Below, piece after piece: positions 8,866-17,548 of a stretch of DNA of 64,000 nt. Each line of letters opens with the position of its first letter. Within the stretch, counting starts at the first letter, position 1. Source of the DNA: Peptoniphilus sp. ING2-D1G (GTDB lineage Bacteria > Bacillota > Clostridia > Tissierellales > Peptoniphilaceae); the NCBI GenBank assembly GCA_000952975.1, contig LM997412.1:186001-250000 (forward strand). The letters are read 5' to 3'. Under the pieces are notes generated by a model. It did not search any database, was not told the DNA's origin, and was given only the letters and a program-made list of their open reading frames with translations. Position numbers and translations under genes: made by a program.

Positions 8866-9951
8866 TTAAGAATTTTGCATTTCAAAATCTTTCATGTAAT
8901 CCACCAAGGCGCGCACTCCTCCCATGGGCATGGCATTGTATATACTTGCTCTCATGCCGCCTACAGATCTGTGACCTTTAATGCCTATGATGGATTTTTC
9001 CTTAGCGCCCTTTACAAAGGCTGCATCCAAATCTTTATCTCCTGTGACGAATACCACATTCATAAGAGATCTTTCTTCAGGTTTAATATTATTTTTATAG
9101 AGTTTGCTGTTGTCTATAAAATCATATAAAAGATTTGCCTTTTCTTCATTTATTTTTTGAATAGCCTTTACTCCACCTAAATTTTTAAGCCATTTCATGA
9201 CAAGCCCGCATATGTATATGCTGTAACAGGGCGGGGTATTATAGAGCGAGTCCTTTTCAATATGAGTTCTATAGTCAAACATCGTGGGAAGTATCCTGCC
9301 GTCATCAGGCAGAAAATCTTTGTTTATACCTACAATTGTAAGACCGCTGGGGCCTAAATTCTTTTGCGCTCCGGCAAAGAATATCTCGAACTTATTAACA
9401 TCGTATTCTTCAGAAAGTATATTTGACGACATATCGGCAACCATTTTTGTATTTAGTGAATTAATCACTTGAGGTGAGATCCTGGTTCCGTAAATCGTGT
9501 TATTGATACAAAGATATAAATATTTTGATTCTTTGTCAATTTCATCTTCATTAATTTTAGGAACACAGGTAAAATTTTCATCTTCGGATGAAGCTAAAAT
9601 CTCTATATTTCCAAATAGTTTTGCTTCTTTATAGGCCTTTTTCGCCCAGGAACCGGATATCACGTAACTCGCTTTATCGTCTTTTGACAAAATATTCATT
9701 GGTACCATGGCAAATTGGGTCGATGCTCCGCCCTGTAAGAACAATAATTCATGATTATCGTCTAAGTTTAGAAGTTCTTTTAGCAAGGCTTTTGTTTCCT
9801 GATGAATTTCGTCATATTCAGCGCTTCTGTGGCTCATTTCCATAACGGACATTCCACAACCCCTGTAGTTTAACATTTCTTCCGAAGCTTCTTTTAAAAC
9901 TTCTATGGGCAAAGTTGCAGGGCCGGCTGAAAAATTATAGATTCTTTCCAT
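8866..9951 (-). CDS. serC: Phosphoserine aminotransferase
   Basis: A 361-residue PLP enzyme of aminotransferase class V that converts 3-phosphohydroxypyruvate and glutamate to phosphoserine. Diagnostic are the N-terminus YNFSAGPATLPIEVL, the GGASTQFAM phosphate-binding region and the PLP lysine in FAGAQKNLGPSGLT. The C-terminal KGHRSVGGMRASIYNAMP segment is also typical. It is the first gene of the serine operon, preceded by AGGAGG. No phosphoserine phosphatase (serB) is visible in the operon, so the last step must be encoded elsewhere. Confidence 0.96.
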   Translation of the reverse strand: MERIYNFSAGPATLPIEVLKEASEEMLNYRGCGMSVMEMSHRSAEYDEIHQETKALLKELLNLDDNHELLFLQGGASTQFAMVPMNILSKDDKASYVISGSWAKKAYKEAKLFGNIEILASSEDENFTCVPKINEDEIDKESKYLYLCINNTIYGTRISPQVINSLNTKMVADMSSNILSEEYDVNKFEIFFAGAQKNLGPSGLTIVGINKDFLPDDGRILPTMFDYRTHIEKDSLYNTPPCYSIYICGLVMKWLKNLGGVKAIQKINEEKANLLYDFIDNSKLYKNNIKPEERSLMNVVFVTGDKDLDAAFVKGAKEKSIIGIKGHRSVGGMRASIYNAMPMGGVRALVDYMKDFEMQNS

Positions 9952-10013
9952 TTTATCCTCCTATGTTCAATATTAATCTTTATCTATTTACTATAGGAAT
10001 AAAGATTTACAAT

Positions 10014-10042
10014 ATTATACTCTCATTATCGCATTAATACAA
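10014..10042 (-). promoter_or_regulatory. Promoter of the serC-serA operon
   Basis: On the minus strand the -35 is TTGTAT (10042-10037) and the -10 is TATAAT (10019-10014), with a 17-bp spacer. The roughly 55-nt leader has no T-box or other long regulatory fold. Confidence 0.7.
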
Positions 10043-10147
10043 TGGGAAAATCCCAAGGAAAACATTTATTCATCAAATTTAACTAAAAGTTTAAATCAAT
10101 TTTACAAAAATATTCAGCTAAAAATAATAAGATGGAAAGTAATTTTT

Positions 10148-10156
10148 TGGTATAAT
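10148..10156 (+). promoter_or_regulatory. Extended -10 promoter of murJ
   Basis: TGGTATAAT ends 20 bp before the ATG. No good -35 is present at 17 bp, which is acceptable for an extended -10 promoter. The leader is very short but contains the GAGGTAATT binding site. Confidence 0.6.
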
Positions 10157-10176
10157 AGAGATAAAGTGAGGTAATT

Positions 10177-11682
10177 ATGAAAACATCATATATATTAATG
10201 TTAGTGACTATAATTTCAAAGGTTTTCGGACTTGCAAGAGAAAAAGCTCTGGCGCATTTTTTCGGAACCGGTATGATAGCAGATGTGTTTTTAGTGGCAT
10301 TTCAAATTCCCATGACCTTTACCAACGTCATATCGGGAGCAACTGCCAACGGATACATACCTATTTATAACGAAGTGATGGAAAAAAAGGACCGGAGCAG
10401 TGCAAATAATTTTACTGCAAATCTTTCAAATATAGTTTTTTTATTTTCTCTTGTACTTTCAATTATAGGAATTGTATTTGCTGAAGGGCTTGTGAGTCTG
10501 ATGGCTATAGGTTTTGAGGCGGAGAAGTTTGAGCTTGCGGTATTTATGACCAGAGTTGCTCTTTTAAGTCTATGTGCAACTTCCGTATTTTCCATTTTCA
10601 AGGCCTATCTTCAAATCAAAAAACATTTCATAGTGTCCATTGCCCATGCAATTATCATGAATATCATAATAATTGCTTCCATGGCAATATCCTACAAATT
10701 AGGAGGAAGATATCTTGCCTATGGAATTTTTGCAGGCTTTGTATTTCAATATGTAATATTTTTGCCCTATTTAAAGAAAACGGGCTACAGACATAATTTA
10801 AGTCTTAATCTCAAAGATGAAAATTTTTTGAGACTTCTTAAAATAATACTTCCCGTAATTATTTCAACATCGGTGATTGAACTGAACTTCATAATATCAA
10901 AATCTCTGTCCTCTTCTTTATTTTCCGGAGCTATTTCATCTCTTAACTATGCTTATAAACTTCAAAGTTTTGTAACGGGGATAGTGGTCACATCCATAGT
11001 CACGGCGGTTTATCCCGAGATGGCAAAATTCGGTGCAAAAAGAGATTACTCGGGGCTTAAGTACCAAACGGGCGAGGCCTTGATAACCATGGCGATATTG
11101 GTAATTCCGGCATCCATAGGTCTATTTATATTTTCAGAGCCCATAGTTAAATTTTTGTTTTTGGGAGGAGCATTTTCAAAGTGGGATGCGCACATCACAG
11201 CTACGATTCTTTCCTTTTATGCGCTGGGGATAATCGCCATAGGCATAAGAGAGATAATATCGAGAGTTTTTTACACGGTAATGGATGCTAAAACTCCTGT
11301 TATAAATTCAGTGATAATGGTTGCTATAAACATAGCTTTGAGTATATTGCTCATTAAAAAACTTGAAATCAGAGGGCTTGCCCTTGCAACTACGCTTTCT
11401 TTCATAGTAGGGGCGATAATGATCTACATAAGTGCAAGAAAGAAGATAGGAGAGATTTTTTCTAAAGAAGTGATAATAGAAATTTTAAAAATAATTGTGG
11501 CATCTGTTATCATGGGGGTTGTTTCAAAACTGTTTTTCGATTTCACCACATACTCCTTAGGAGAAAGGCTGGCGCTTATTTTATCCATAGCAGCGGCGGG
11601 AGTCGTTTATCTCGTGATGCTGGTAATATTAAGGAGCAAAGAAATTTTCAATATCATAAATAAAGTTAGAAAGAAAAAATAA
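10177..11682 (+). CDS. murJ: Lipid II flippase MurJ (MviN family)
   Basis: A 501-residue protein with about fourteen membrane helices. The N-terminal segment GLAREKALAHFFGTGMIADVFLVAFQIP is the MurJ signature, including the Arg and Asp residues that line the substrate cavity. MurJ flips lipid II to the outer leaflet for peptidoglycan synthesis; the same fold includes polysaccharide flippases, so MurJ is the best but not the only reading. It is monocistronic: an extended -10 promoter lies just upstream and a repeat element follows. The start has GAGGTAATT 7 nt away. Confidence 0.85.
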   Translation: MKTSYILMLVTIISKVFGLAREKALAHFFGTGMIADVFLVAFQIPMTFTNVISGATANGYIPIYNEVMEKKDRSSANNFTANLSNIVFLFSLVLSIIGIVFAEGLVSLMAIGFEAEKFELAVFMTRVALLSLCATSVFSIFKAYLQIKKHFIVSIAHAIIMNIIIIASMAISYKLGGRYLAYGIFAGFVFQYVIFLPYLKKTGYRHNLSLNLKDENFLRLLKIILPVIISTSVIELNFIISKSLSSSLFSGAISSLNYAYKLQSFVTGIVVTSIVTAVYPEMAKFGAKRDYSGLKYQTGEALITMAILVIPASIGLFIFSEPIVKFLFLGGAFSKWDAHITATILSFYALGIIAIGIREIISRVFYTVMDAKTPVINSVIMVAINIALSILLIKKLEIRGLALATTLSFIVGAIMIYISARKKIGEIFSKEVIIEILKIIVASVIMGVVSKLFFDFTTYSLGERLALILSIAAAGVVYLVMLVILRSKEIFNIINKVRKKK

Positions 11683-11702
11683 AAAATTCACATTAATTAA
11701 CA

Positions 11703-11775
11703 GTGGGGCGGACGCCTTCGTCCGCCCGTTATTTTTTGGGATTATAATTCGGGACGATTAGGGCACCCTCTACAA
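11703..11775. repeat. Dispersed nested palindrome, copy 2
   Basis: The left hairpin is intact (GGGGCGGACG...CGTCCGCCC). The right half is eroded (GGGACGATTAGGGCACCCTCTAC). A weaker partial copy, resembling only the left arm, follows at about 11801-11842. Confidence 0.7.
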
Positions 11776-11869
11776 TTTTTATATTTGCATTCATTTTTTT
11801 GTATGGATGGATGCCTGTCAATCCGTTATATTTTTTGGGATTATATATTCGATATTGAATTAATTGGAT

Positions 11870-13168
11870 TTAAAAAAATTGAGATAAAAATATTATGACG
11901 ATGGCAACGGGTGATATGTATTTAATAGATACAGTCATCCATTTTTTTATGATGGGGTTGGTAATATTGGCAGCTTTTATGGTATTGTCCATGCCCCATA
12001 CATAGCCACAAAAAATTGCGATGATAAAACAGCCGATTACCAAAATATAATTGCTTTCTATTATATCCAGCAAATTGAACAACTCATCGTTGTTTATGGA
12101 TAAAAAAGCTATAATTGATATTATAATCACGGAAATCAGCAGGGATTTAGGCCTTGAAAATCCGTATTTTTCCGTCAATAGTCCTACAATAGCTTCAAGT
12201 ATTCCCACAGAAGAAGTAAAGGCTGCTATATAAAATCCAAGATAGAACAGCACCGACAATATTCTTCCTCCGGGGACTATGTTAAAGGCATTGGGAAGAG
12301 TCAAGAAACTAAGAGCTACTCCCTCCGTTGCTTCCAATCCCGTGGCAAAGACTATGGGCATTATCATTAGGCCTGCCGCAACTCCTGCAAAGATCAAAGC
12401 TATGCAAACAACCGCTGCGGATTTGAATATATCTTCATCTTTGTTCTTTATATAGGAGCCGAAAACCATGGATCCGAGCATTGCAAGACCCAGAGCAAAG
12501 AAAGCTTGTCCCAGACAGGTGAGCATTGAGCCCAATGTGAATTTTGAAAAGTCCGGCAAAAATAAAAACTTAACACCTTCAATGGCACCCTCAAGCCTGA
12601 AGGATGATATGATAATTATCGCCATGATGGCAAAGAGCATGGGAATTAAAAATTTAGATACTCTTTCAACTCCCTTTTGAACTCCGAATTTGATGACCAC
12701 TACATTTAACATCAGATTTATTATAAAAAACATAAATACCGATGTTTTGTTGGCATTGAAATTATTGAAGAAGCTTTGAACTTCTTCAGGGCTTAAATTT
12801 GTCAAATTTCCTGCAATGCTTGATACAACATATTTGAAAATCCATGAATAAATAGGGGCTGTGTAACCCAGTATTAAAATTGCAGCGACCAAGTGCAAGT
12901 ATCCCGCATAGTACCATTTTTTGCCGGGAGCCAGAGCTTTGTAAGCGTCTATGGCTGTTTTTTGAGTGGCAAAGCCTATGGTTATTTCACAAGTCATAAG
13001 AGGTATTCCTATTACGAGTATAATTGCTATGTACATTAAAATAAAAATTGCGCCGCCGTTTTCACCGACTACATAGGGGAAGCGCCAAAGACTTCCTATG
13101 CCCAGTGCAAGACCTATGGCCACCAGAATAAATCCCACTATGGAACTGAATCCTTCTTTTTTTTCCAA
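11870..13168 (-). CDS. Sodium-dependent transporter, NSS/SNF family
   Basis: A 432-residue transporter with eleven or twelve helices. Helix 1 contains LGIGSLWRFPYVVGENGG, the hallmark of neurotransmitter:sodium symporters, which in bacteria import amino acids such as tryptophan or tyrosine. In LeuT-type members the motif is GNxWRFPY and the Asn binds Na+ at site 1; here it is Ser (residue 26). The TTG at 13168 is preferred over GTG 13177 because GGAAGGTGA lies 6 nt before it, and it yields the usual M-E-K-K-E-G start. The gene is divergent from the sigma factor gene. Substrate cannot be told. Confidence 0.85.
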   Translation of the reverse strand: MEKKEGFSSIVGFILVAIGLALGIGSLWRFPYVVGENGGAIFILMYIAIILVIGIPLMTCEITIGFATQKTAIDAYKALAPGKKWYYAGYLHLVAAILILGYTAPIYSWIFKYVVSSIAGNLTNLSPEEVQSFFNNFNANKTSVFMFFIINLMLNVVVIKFGVQKGVERVSKFLIPMLFAIMAIIIISSFRLEGAIEGVKFLFLPDFSKFTLGSMLTCLGQAFFALGLAMLGSMVFGSYIKNKDEDIFKSAAVVCIALIFAGVAAGLMIMPIVFATGLEATEGVALSFLTLPNAFNIVPGGRILSVLFYLGFYIAAFTSSVGILEAIVGLLTEKYGFSRPKSLLISVIIISIIAFLSINNDELFNLLDIIESNYILVIGCFIIAIFCGYVWGMDNTIKAANITNPIIKKWMTVSIKYISPVAIVIIFLSQFF

Positions 13169-13279
13169 TAAAATCACCTTCCATAGATAGTATAATATAA
13201 AAGAAATAAAAATAATATGTAATATTTAATAAAATCCTGCGTATTAACTATTGAAAGACGAGCTCGAGAGGTGATGATA

Positions 13280-13828
13280 TTGGAATATGGAGAAGAAATA
13301 TTGTCTATGAAGAATTCAATTGAAAAAGAACTTGATTTTGAGACTTTGTATGACGATTATTTTGAAAGAGTTTTTAAATTTGTATCTTACAGAATTAACA
13401 ACTATGAAGATGTTAAGGATGTTACCTCTGAAATCTTTCAAAGGATACTGAAAAACATAAATAAATACAATCCTCAAAAGGGAAAGTTGGAAGTATGGAT
13501 TTTTACAATTGCCGGAAATAAAGTAAAGGACTACTATAGATTTAAAAATAGGTTTAAATTGTTGTCTATAGAGGCCTTTACAGATTTTTTTGAAAGTGAA
13601 AAAGCCACAGATGACAACTTACAAAGGCTCGAAGAATATGACTATCTCAGGGAAAAAGTAAGAGAACTTCCTGAAAGACAAAGACAGATTTTGAGTTATA
13701 AATACGGAGCCCAGCTTTCAAATAAAGATATAGCGGAGCTTATGGATATAAGTGTATCAAATGTGGGAGTTATTTTGCACAGGGCAATTAAAGATCTAAA
13801 AAAGAAAATGGAGGGCTACTATGAATAG
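13280..13828 (+). CDS. Sigma-70 family (ECF-like) RNA polymerase sigma factor
   Basis: A 183-residue two-domain sigma factor. Region 2 runs over residues ~20-90 (YDDYFERVFKFVSYRINNYEDVKDVTSEIFQRI), and region 4 over ~125-180, with LPERQRQILSYKYGAQLSNKDIAELMDISVSNVGVILHRA forming the -35-binding helix-turn-helix. Start TTG 13280 is preferred because GAGAGGTGA precedes it by about 8 nt. The next gene overlaps by 8 bp and encodes a membrane protein with a cytoplasmic N-terminus, the usual layout of a sigma/anti-sigma pair. Such pairs normally autoregulate in response to envelope stress; the signal here is unknown. Confidence 0.88.
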   Translation: MEYGEEILSMKNSIEKELDFETLYDDYFERVFKFVSYRINNYEDVKDVTSEIFQRILKNINKYNPQKGKLEVWIFTIAGNKVKDYYRFKNRFKLLSIEAFTDFFESEKATDDNLQRLEEYDYLREKVRELPERQRQILSYKYGAQLSNKDIAELMDISVSNVGVILHRAIKDLKKKMEGYYE

Positions 13829-14714
13829 AAAAGATATGTTTTCTGAAAATTCAGAACATGAATTTAATAAAGACACAGAGAATTATGAAGATTTTGAATT
13901 TGAAGAAAAGCTGAGAAATCTATATAGTCCTCAAAAGAAAGACAAGGATGAGGTGCTATATAAAGTGAAGAAAAACAATAAACACAATGGATTTAAGGTT
14001 GCGACAATAGCGGCATGTCTTCTGGTGGCAATGCCTTTTACATCACTGGGTAAGGAAATCTACACGGTGATAAAAGAAGCGGTTCTTCCTTCAGGAAGAA
14101 TTACGGTAGTTGAAGAAAAAGTAGATGAAGAAGCTCTAAAAAACATGAGCATGGAAATACCAAAAGGACTTGAAGCCTATGACAAAGATGGTAACCCATT
14201 GACACATTTAAAATACGGACAAAGAATGTACAACAAAGACGGCGAAGAAATAGTATCAACGGTATATGATGGCAAAACAGGGCTTACCACAGGATATACC
14301 AAAGAACAAATGGAAGCTCAACAAAAAGATTATACTTATTATGAACCTCAAGAAGAAATAGCAGATAAAATGTTAAACTTTAAACCTCTGATTCTGCCTG
14401 CAAAATATGAATATCAATTCGCTGAAATATTTTCGGAAAAAAGTGAAAAATCGGATTATGCACATTTCTTTTATAAAGATGAAAAAGACAGAGAAATAAT
14501 ACTTTTTGAAAGAGTTTCTTCTGATGAAGCCGGATATGCCACAGGCGACAGCGACGTAGAAGAAATAAAAATTGACGGCATAGATATCATATATCACGGC
14601 AAAGACTCCTTCGATTTTGAAAAGGACGGCCTGCTTGTAACTCTTATGTGCAGAGATATGAACTACGACGAAATTGTAGAAGTATTTAGAGATTTGGAAC
14701 TTTATAATAAATAA
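13821..14714 (+). CDS. Probable anti-sigma factor, single-pass membrane protein
   Basis: A 297-residue protein with an acidic cytoplasmic N-terminus (~50 residues), one membrane helix (VATIAACLLVAMPFTSLG, about 55-72) and an extracellular part of ~220 residues. The C-terminal region (KPLILPAKYEYQFAEIFSE... onward) resembles DUF4367-type domains of sigma-associated membrane proteins. Overlap with the sigma gene argues that it holds that factor at the membrane. No zinc-binding HxxxCxxC motif is present, so it is not a ZAS-type anti-sigma factor. Confidence 0.65.
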   Translation: MNRKDMFSENSEHEFNKDTENYEDFEFEEKLRNLYSPQKKDKDEVLYKVKKNNKHNGFKVATIAACLLVAMPFTSLGKEIYTVIKEAVLPSGRITVVEEKVDEEALKNMSMEIPKGLEAYDKDGNPLTHLKYGQRMYNKDGEEIVSTVYDGKTGLTTGYTKEQMEAQQKDYTYYEPQEEIADKMLNFKPLILPAKYEYQFAEIFSEKSEKSDYAHFFYKDEKDREIILFERVSSDEAGYATGDSDVEEIKIDGIDIIYHGKDSFDFEKDGLLVTLMCRDMNYDEIVEVFRDLELYNK

Positions 14715-14743
14715 ATCAACCCTTAAAATATAATAATTAATTC

Positions 14744-14785
14744 ATTTAAAGGAGGAACGACAGCAGTTCCTCTTTTAAATTTTAT
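14744..14785 (+). terminator. Terminator of the sigma/anti-sigma operon
   Basis: The stem TTTAAAGGAGGAAC/GTTCCTCTTTTAAA, with a 7-nt loop GACAGCA, is followed by TTTTAT. Confidence 0.85.
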
Positions 14786-14826
14786 GAAATTATAAAGTTT
14801 TAAATTTACATAGAATATAAAAAATA

Positions 14827-14855
14827 TTGAAATAAATAAGAAATGGAATTATAAT
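14827..14855 (+). promoter_or_regulatory. Promoter of tRNA-Leu
   Basis: TTGAAA (14827-14832), 17 bp, TATAAT (14850-14855); the -10 ends 12 bp before the mature 5' end. Confidence 0.85.
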
Positions 14856-14867
14856 TATATTCTATAA

Positions 14868-14951
14868 GCGGGTATGGCGGAACGGCAGACGCGCACGGTT
14901 CAGGTCCGTGTAAGGAAACTTGTGGAGGTTCAAATCCTCTTACCCGCACCA
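14868..14951 (+). tRNA. tRNA-Leu (anticodon CAG)
   Basis: The acceptor stem GCGGGTA/TACCCGC closes the molecule, followed by discriminator A and an encoded CCA. The anticodon stem CACGG/CCGTG holds the 7-nt loop TTCAGGT, with anticodon CAG at 14901-14903, reading CUG. A long variable arm (TAAGGAAACTTGTG region) is typical of class II leucine tRNAs. The T arm contains GGTTCAAATCC. Confidence 0.95.
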
Positions 14952-14985
14952 CAAAATGCATTAAAAAATTTTATTATAAATAATC

Positions 14986-15010
14986 ATCCCCGGGCATAAC
15001 CGGGGATTTT
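14986..15010 (+). terminator. Terminator of tRNA-Leu
   Basis: ATCCCCGG, loop GCATAA, CCGGGGAT, then TTTT. Confidence 0.9.
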
Positions 15011-15019
15011 CTAATACAA

Positions 15020-15096
15020 GTAGGGGACGATGTTCACATAGTCCCGCATTATGAACCGATGAAATACAACGGGCGGACGAAGGCGGCCGCCCCTAC
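15020..15096. repeat. Dispersed nested palindrome, copy 3 (inverted)
   Basis: The reverse-orientation copy runs from GTAGGGGACGATG to GCGGCCGCCCCTAC. The stretch 14952-15319 contains only this copy, the next one, and two terminators. Confidence 0.8.
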
Positions 15097-15122
15097 GAAA
15101 AAATAATGAAAATATAAAAATT

Positions 15123-15217
15123 GTAAGGGGTGCCCACATCGTCCCGCATATCGCCATCACATAATATCGCAAAACGACAAATAAACCACTACGGGCGGAT
15201 GAAGGCATCCGCCCCTA
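15123..15217. repeat. Dispersed nested palindrome, copy 4 (inverted, enlarged)
   Basis: GTAAGGGGTGCCCACATCGTCCCGC at the left and GGGCGGATGAAGGCATCCGCCCCTAC at the right. The centre is about 20 bp longer than in other copies. Confidence 0.75.
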
Positions 15218-15261
15218 CGAAACATAGATATACATTAACCGACAAAACACAACGGGCTAAT

Positions 15262-15294
15262 ATAAAAAATCCCTCCCATTATTTAAGAAGGAAT
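15262..15294 (-). terminator. Terminator of the SDR gene
   Basis: Read on the minus strand, ATTCCTTC and GGAGGGAT pair (with two G-U pairs) around a 10-nt loop and are followed by TTTTTTAT. Confidence 0.65.
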
Positions 15295-15319
15295 TTATAA
15301 TTTTTATCAGCCTATTTAA

Positions 15320-16063
15320 TCAGCAATCTACTCCGCCGTCAACTCTTATCAATTGGCCTGTTATAAAGGATGAATCATCTGTAGCTAAGAAAAGAGCCAC
15401 AGTTCCGATTTCTCTACCATCACCCAGTCTATTAAGAGGGCTCATTTCCTTCATAAATCCTAAAGCTTCTTCTCCGCCCGCATCATCAAGCATTTCGGTG
15501 CGTATTGCTCCGGGAAGAATTGCATTTACTCTTATTTCAGGACCTAAATCCCTTGCCATGGCTCTTGTAATACCGTTAACTGCATGCTTTGCCGTTGTAT
15601 ATGCAAATCTTCCCCATCTTGAAGAAGTACTGGCAATGGAACTTGTGTTGATTATTATACCCTTGCCCTTTTCTTTCATAACCGGCGCACAAAGCTGTGC
15701 AAGCTCAAGGTATGAGGTGACATCGATTTTCATAATTCTGTTGAAGTCTTCCACTGAAATATCGGTTATACTGTCGTAATTAATAGCTCCTGCATTGTTA
15801 AAGAGAATATCCACTGTGCCATAGGCTTTTATGGTTTCGTCAAACACCTTTTTAACTTGATTATCTTCAGCTAAGTCAGCCACTACATACATGGCTTCTC
15901 CGCCCTCGGATTTTATATTTTCAACAACTTCTTTAGCCCTTGCTTCTCTTCTACCTACAATTACCACCTTTGCTCCTTCTTCAGCAAACAAATAAGCTGT
16001 GTCTCTGCCCATTCCTGAAGTTGAGCCTGTGATAATAGCAACTTTTCCATCTAATCTACCCAT
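15320..16063 (-). CDS. Short-chain dehydrogenase/reductase
   Basis: A 247-residue classical SDR with the NAD(P)-binding TGSTSGMG (residues 12-19), NNAG (89-92), catalytic Ser near 141-142 and YTTAK with Tyr155 and Lys159. An Arg-rich stretch after the second beta strand (GRREARAKE) hints at NADP preference. Members reduce or oxidise carbonyls in fatty acid, sugar or steroid metabolism; the substrate cannot be deduced, although bile-acid hydroxysteroid dehydrogenases of gut anaerobes share this layout. ATG 16063 is preferred: GAGGGAG lies 6 nt before it, whereas the upstream GTG at 16078 falls in that site. Confidence 0.9.
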   Translation of the reverse strand: MGRLDGKVAIITGSTSGMGRDTAYLFAEEGAKVVIVGRREARAKEVVENIKSEGGEAMYVVADLAEDNQVKKVFDETIKAYGTVDILFNNAGAINYDSITDISVEDFNRIMKIDVTSYLELAQLCAPVMKEKGKGIIINTSSIASTSSRWGRFAYTTAKHAVNGITRAMARDLGPEIRVNAILPGAIRTEMLDDAGGEEALGFMKEMSPLNRLGDGREIGTVALFLATDDSSFITGQLIRVDGGVDC

Positions 16064-16123
16064 TTTTTTCTCCCTCACTTTATAATAAAATTTAAATAAG
16101 TTAGCAATAAAAAAACCTGAAAT

Positions 16124-17077
16124 TTAATAATCATAGCGGTATATGATTTTTCCGTCTTTCTTCACATAATTGTTGTAATAATCTGCGACATTTTGCGAAG
16201 AATCATCATCTGTAAAATTTTGTCTTACTAAATTAAGGATATGAGTAAAGCCGAATTTATCTTTTATCTCAAGATTGACTTCGACTTTGTTTCCTTGAGG
16301 AACGCCAAACTTAATTTTTTTGAAATTTATGAAACAGTCAAATCCCTGAATTTTATCTATGGTGGCTTCGCTTTCATCTTTATATACTATGTTGTAATCT
16401 TCTTTATGTGTGAGTTTATCGTCAATATAGAAGACGACACTTGCAACTTTAGGCTTAAACATATCTTTAATATCTTCTTCTCTTTCAATTAAGTGGTCAT
16501 AATAAATCGAAAAATCCAATTTATCACCGGGAATTTCAAATTCCTGCACTTCATCACCACTTGAATAGGAATAAGATACGGGAATCGCATGAATGCTAAA
16601 GGTTAATTCCTTTAAAGGGAAAATTTTTTCGTCAATTCTTTGAACTCGTGTATTCTCATCATTTGCCAGTGAAAAATTCCCAACTGTAAATTCTTTATCC
16701 ATGGGGATATTTCTATTAAAAATGAAGTCGGATCCGACAAGTACCATTTGTTCTTCAACTCCGTTTATGGATAAATATGCTTTTGAATTTGCAGAATATT
16801 CCTTGGGTGTTATTTTGTAATTAAACTCAATGGTGTTTTTATCTTTGTCGAAGTTTTTGAAATCGTAGTTGGAAAATTCTATGATGGAATTTCCTTCTTC
16901 AACAGCGTTTAATACTGTACTATGGACCATGGATCCGTAGGAATCCATAGAACTGCTCAAATCTACAATCCGCATTCTCAATCCTTCCATATCTTCTTTA
17001 ATACTAAGCAGAAAATAAAAGTTTAAACCTATAGCTAAAATGGCTACAAAGAGAATTAAATATTTTTTCAAATTCAT
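16124..17077 (-). CDS. Hypothetical protein with N-terminal membrane anchor
   Basis: A 317-residue protein of unknown function. It begins NLKKYLILFVAILAIGLNFYFLL, an uncleaved signal anchor, followed by a short heptad-like segment (SIKEDMEGLRMRIVDLSSSM) and a long extracellular region rich in beta-type sequence without cysteines. ATG 17077 is chosen because GAGGCG lies just upstream; a TTG at 17098 lacks a site. It lies 60 bp ahead of the SDR gene with no terminator between, so the two may be co-transcribed. I do not recognise the family. Confidence 0.6.
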   Translation of the reverse strand: MNLKKYLILFVAILAIGLNFYFLLSIKEDMEGLRMRIVDLSSSMDSYGSMVHSTVLNAVEEGNSIIEFSNYDFKNFDKDKNTIEFNYKITPKEYSANSKAYLSINGVEEQMVLVGSDFIFNRNIPMDKEFTVGNFSLANDENTRVQRIDEKIFPLKELTFSIHAIPVSYSYSSGDEVQEFEIPGDKLDFSIYYDHLIEREEDIKDMFKPKVASVVFYIDDKLTHKEDYNIVYKDESEATIDKIQGFDCFINFKKIKFGVPQGNKVEVNLEIKDKFGFTHILNLVRQNFTDDDSSQNVADYYNNYVKKDGKIIYRYDY

Positions 17078-17224
17078 TTTACGCCTCTTTTTTGTCAAAC
17101 GTTATTAATATACAACTATAATTAGGTAATAAATATATTATCACAATTATTAATAATGTAAATAGACCCTAAAATTATTGACTTTAAAATAAAGAATCTA
17201 TATAGAAAAATTCAAGCACATAAA

Positions 17225-17252
17225 ATAAAAATCAGTCCGCTACAATGGACTG
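17225..17252 (-). terminator. Terminator of the radical SAM/FakA-C operon
   Basis: On the minus strand, CAGTCC, loop ATTGTAGC, GGACTG, then ATTTTTATTTT. Confidence 0.75.
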
Positions 17253-17286
17253 AAATAAATTATTTTGCAATATAATGATTGTTTGA

Positions 17287-17538
17287 TTAGCCTTGTAAAC
17301 CTCTTGATTGCCTATCCATGTCTTCTATGACTATGTCAAAGATTTCTCCCAAGGTGGAACAGTATTCAAGCACTTGCCAAGGCTCATTTGTGTGAAAGTG
17401 GATTTTTATCATGTTTTCTCCGCCAACGGCCAGCAGGCAGTCGCCGCTGAAGTTTTCGTTGAAATATTCTCTTATTTCATCTTCCCTTAAATTCGTTCCT
17501 TCTATCAACAATTGTGTATCATATCTAAATTCTATCAT
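17287..17538 (-). CDS. Small stand-alone protein resembling the FakA/DAK C-terminal domain
   Basis: An 83-residue protein. The segments FRYDTQLLIEGTNLREDEIRE, GDCLLAVGGENMIKIHFHTNEPWQVLEY and LGEIFDIVIEDM follow the pattern of the C-terminal domain of YloV/FakA, the ATP-binding component of fatty acid kinase. In full-length FakA this domain follows a DAK kinase domain of about 350 residues, none of which is present here, so it cannot be a kinase by itself. The gene is complete, with AGGAG-type site, stop and terminator, and lies 10 bp after a radical SAM gene. It may be a regulatory or ligand-binding relic domain. Confidence 0.6.
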   Translation of the reverse strand: MIEFRYDTQLLIEGTNLREDEIREYFNENFSGDCLLAVGGENMIKIHFHTNEPWQVLEYCSTLGEIFDIVIEDMDRQSRGLQG

Positions 17539-17548
17539 TTTTTCTCCT

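Noticed and set aside
9952-10176. Possible T-box or serine-responsive leader before serC
   Set aside because: The minus-strand leader after the promoter is only about 55 nt and has no specifier or T-box sequence.
14952-15319. Attachment site or integration remnant next to tRNA-Leu
   Set aside because: No duplicated tRNA 3' end or integrase is present. The interval is explained by terminators and two palindromic repeats.
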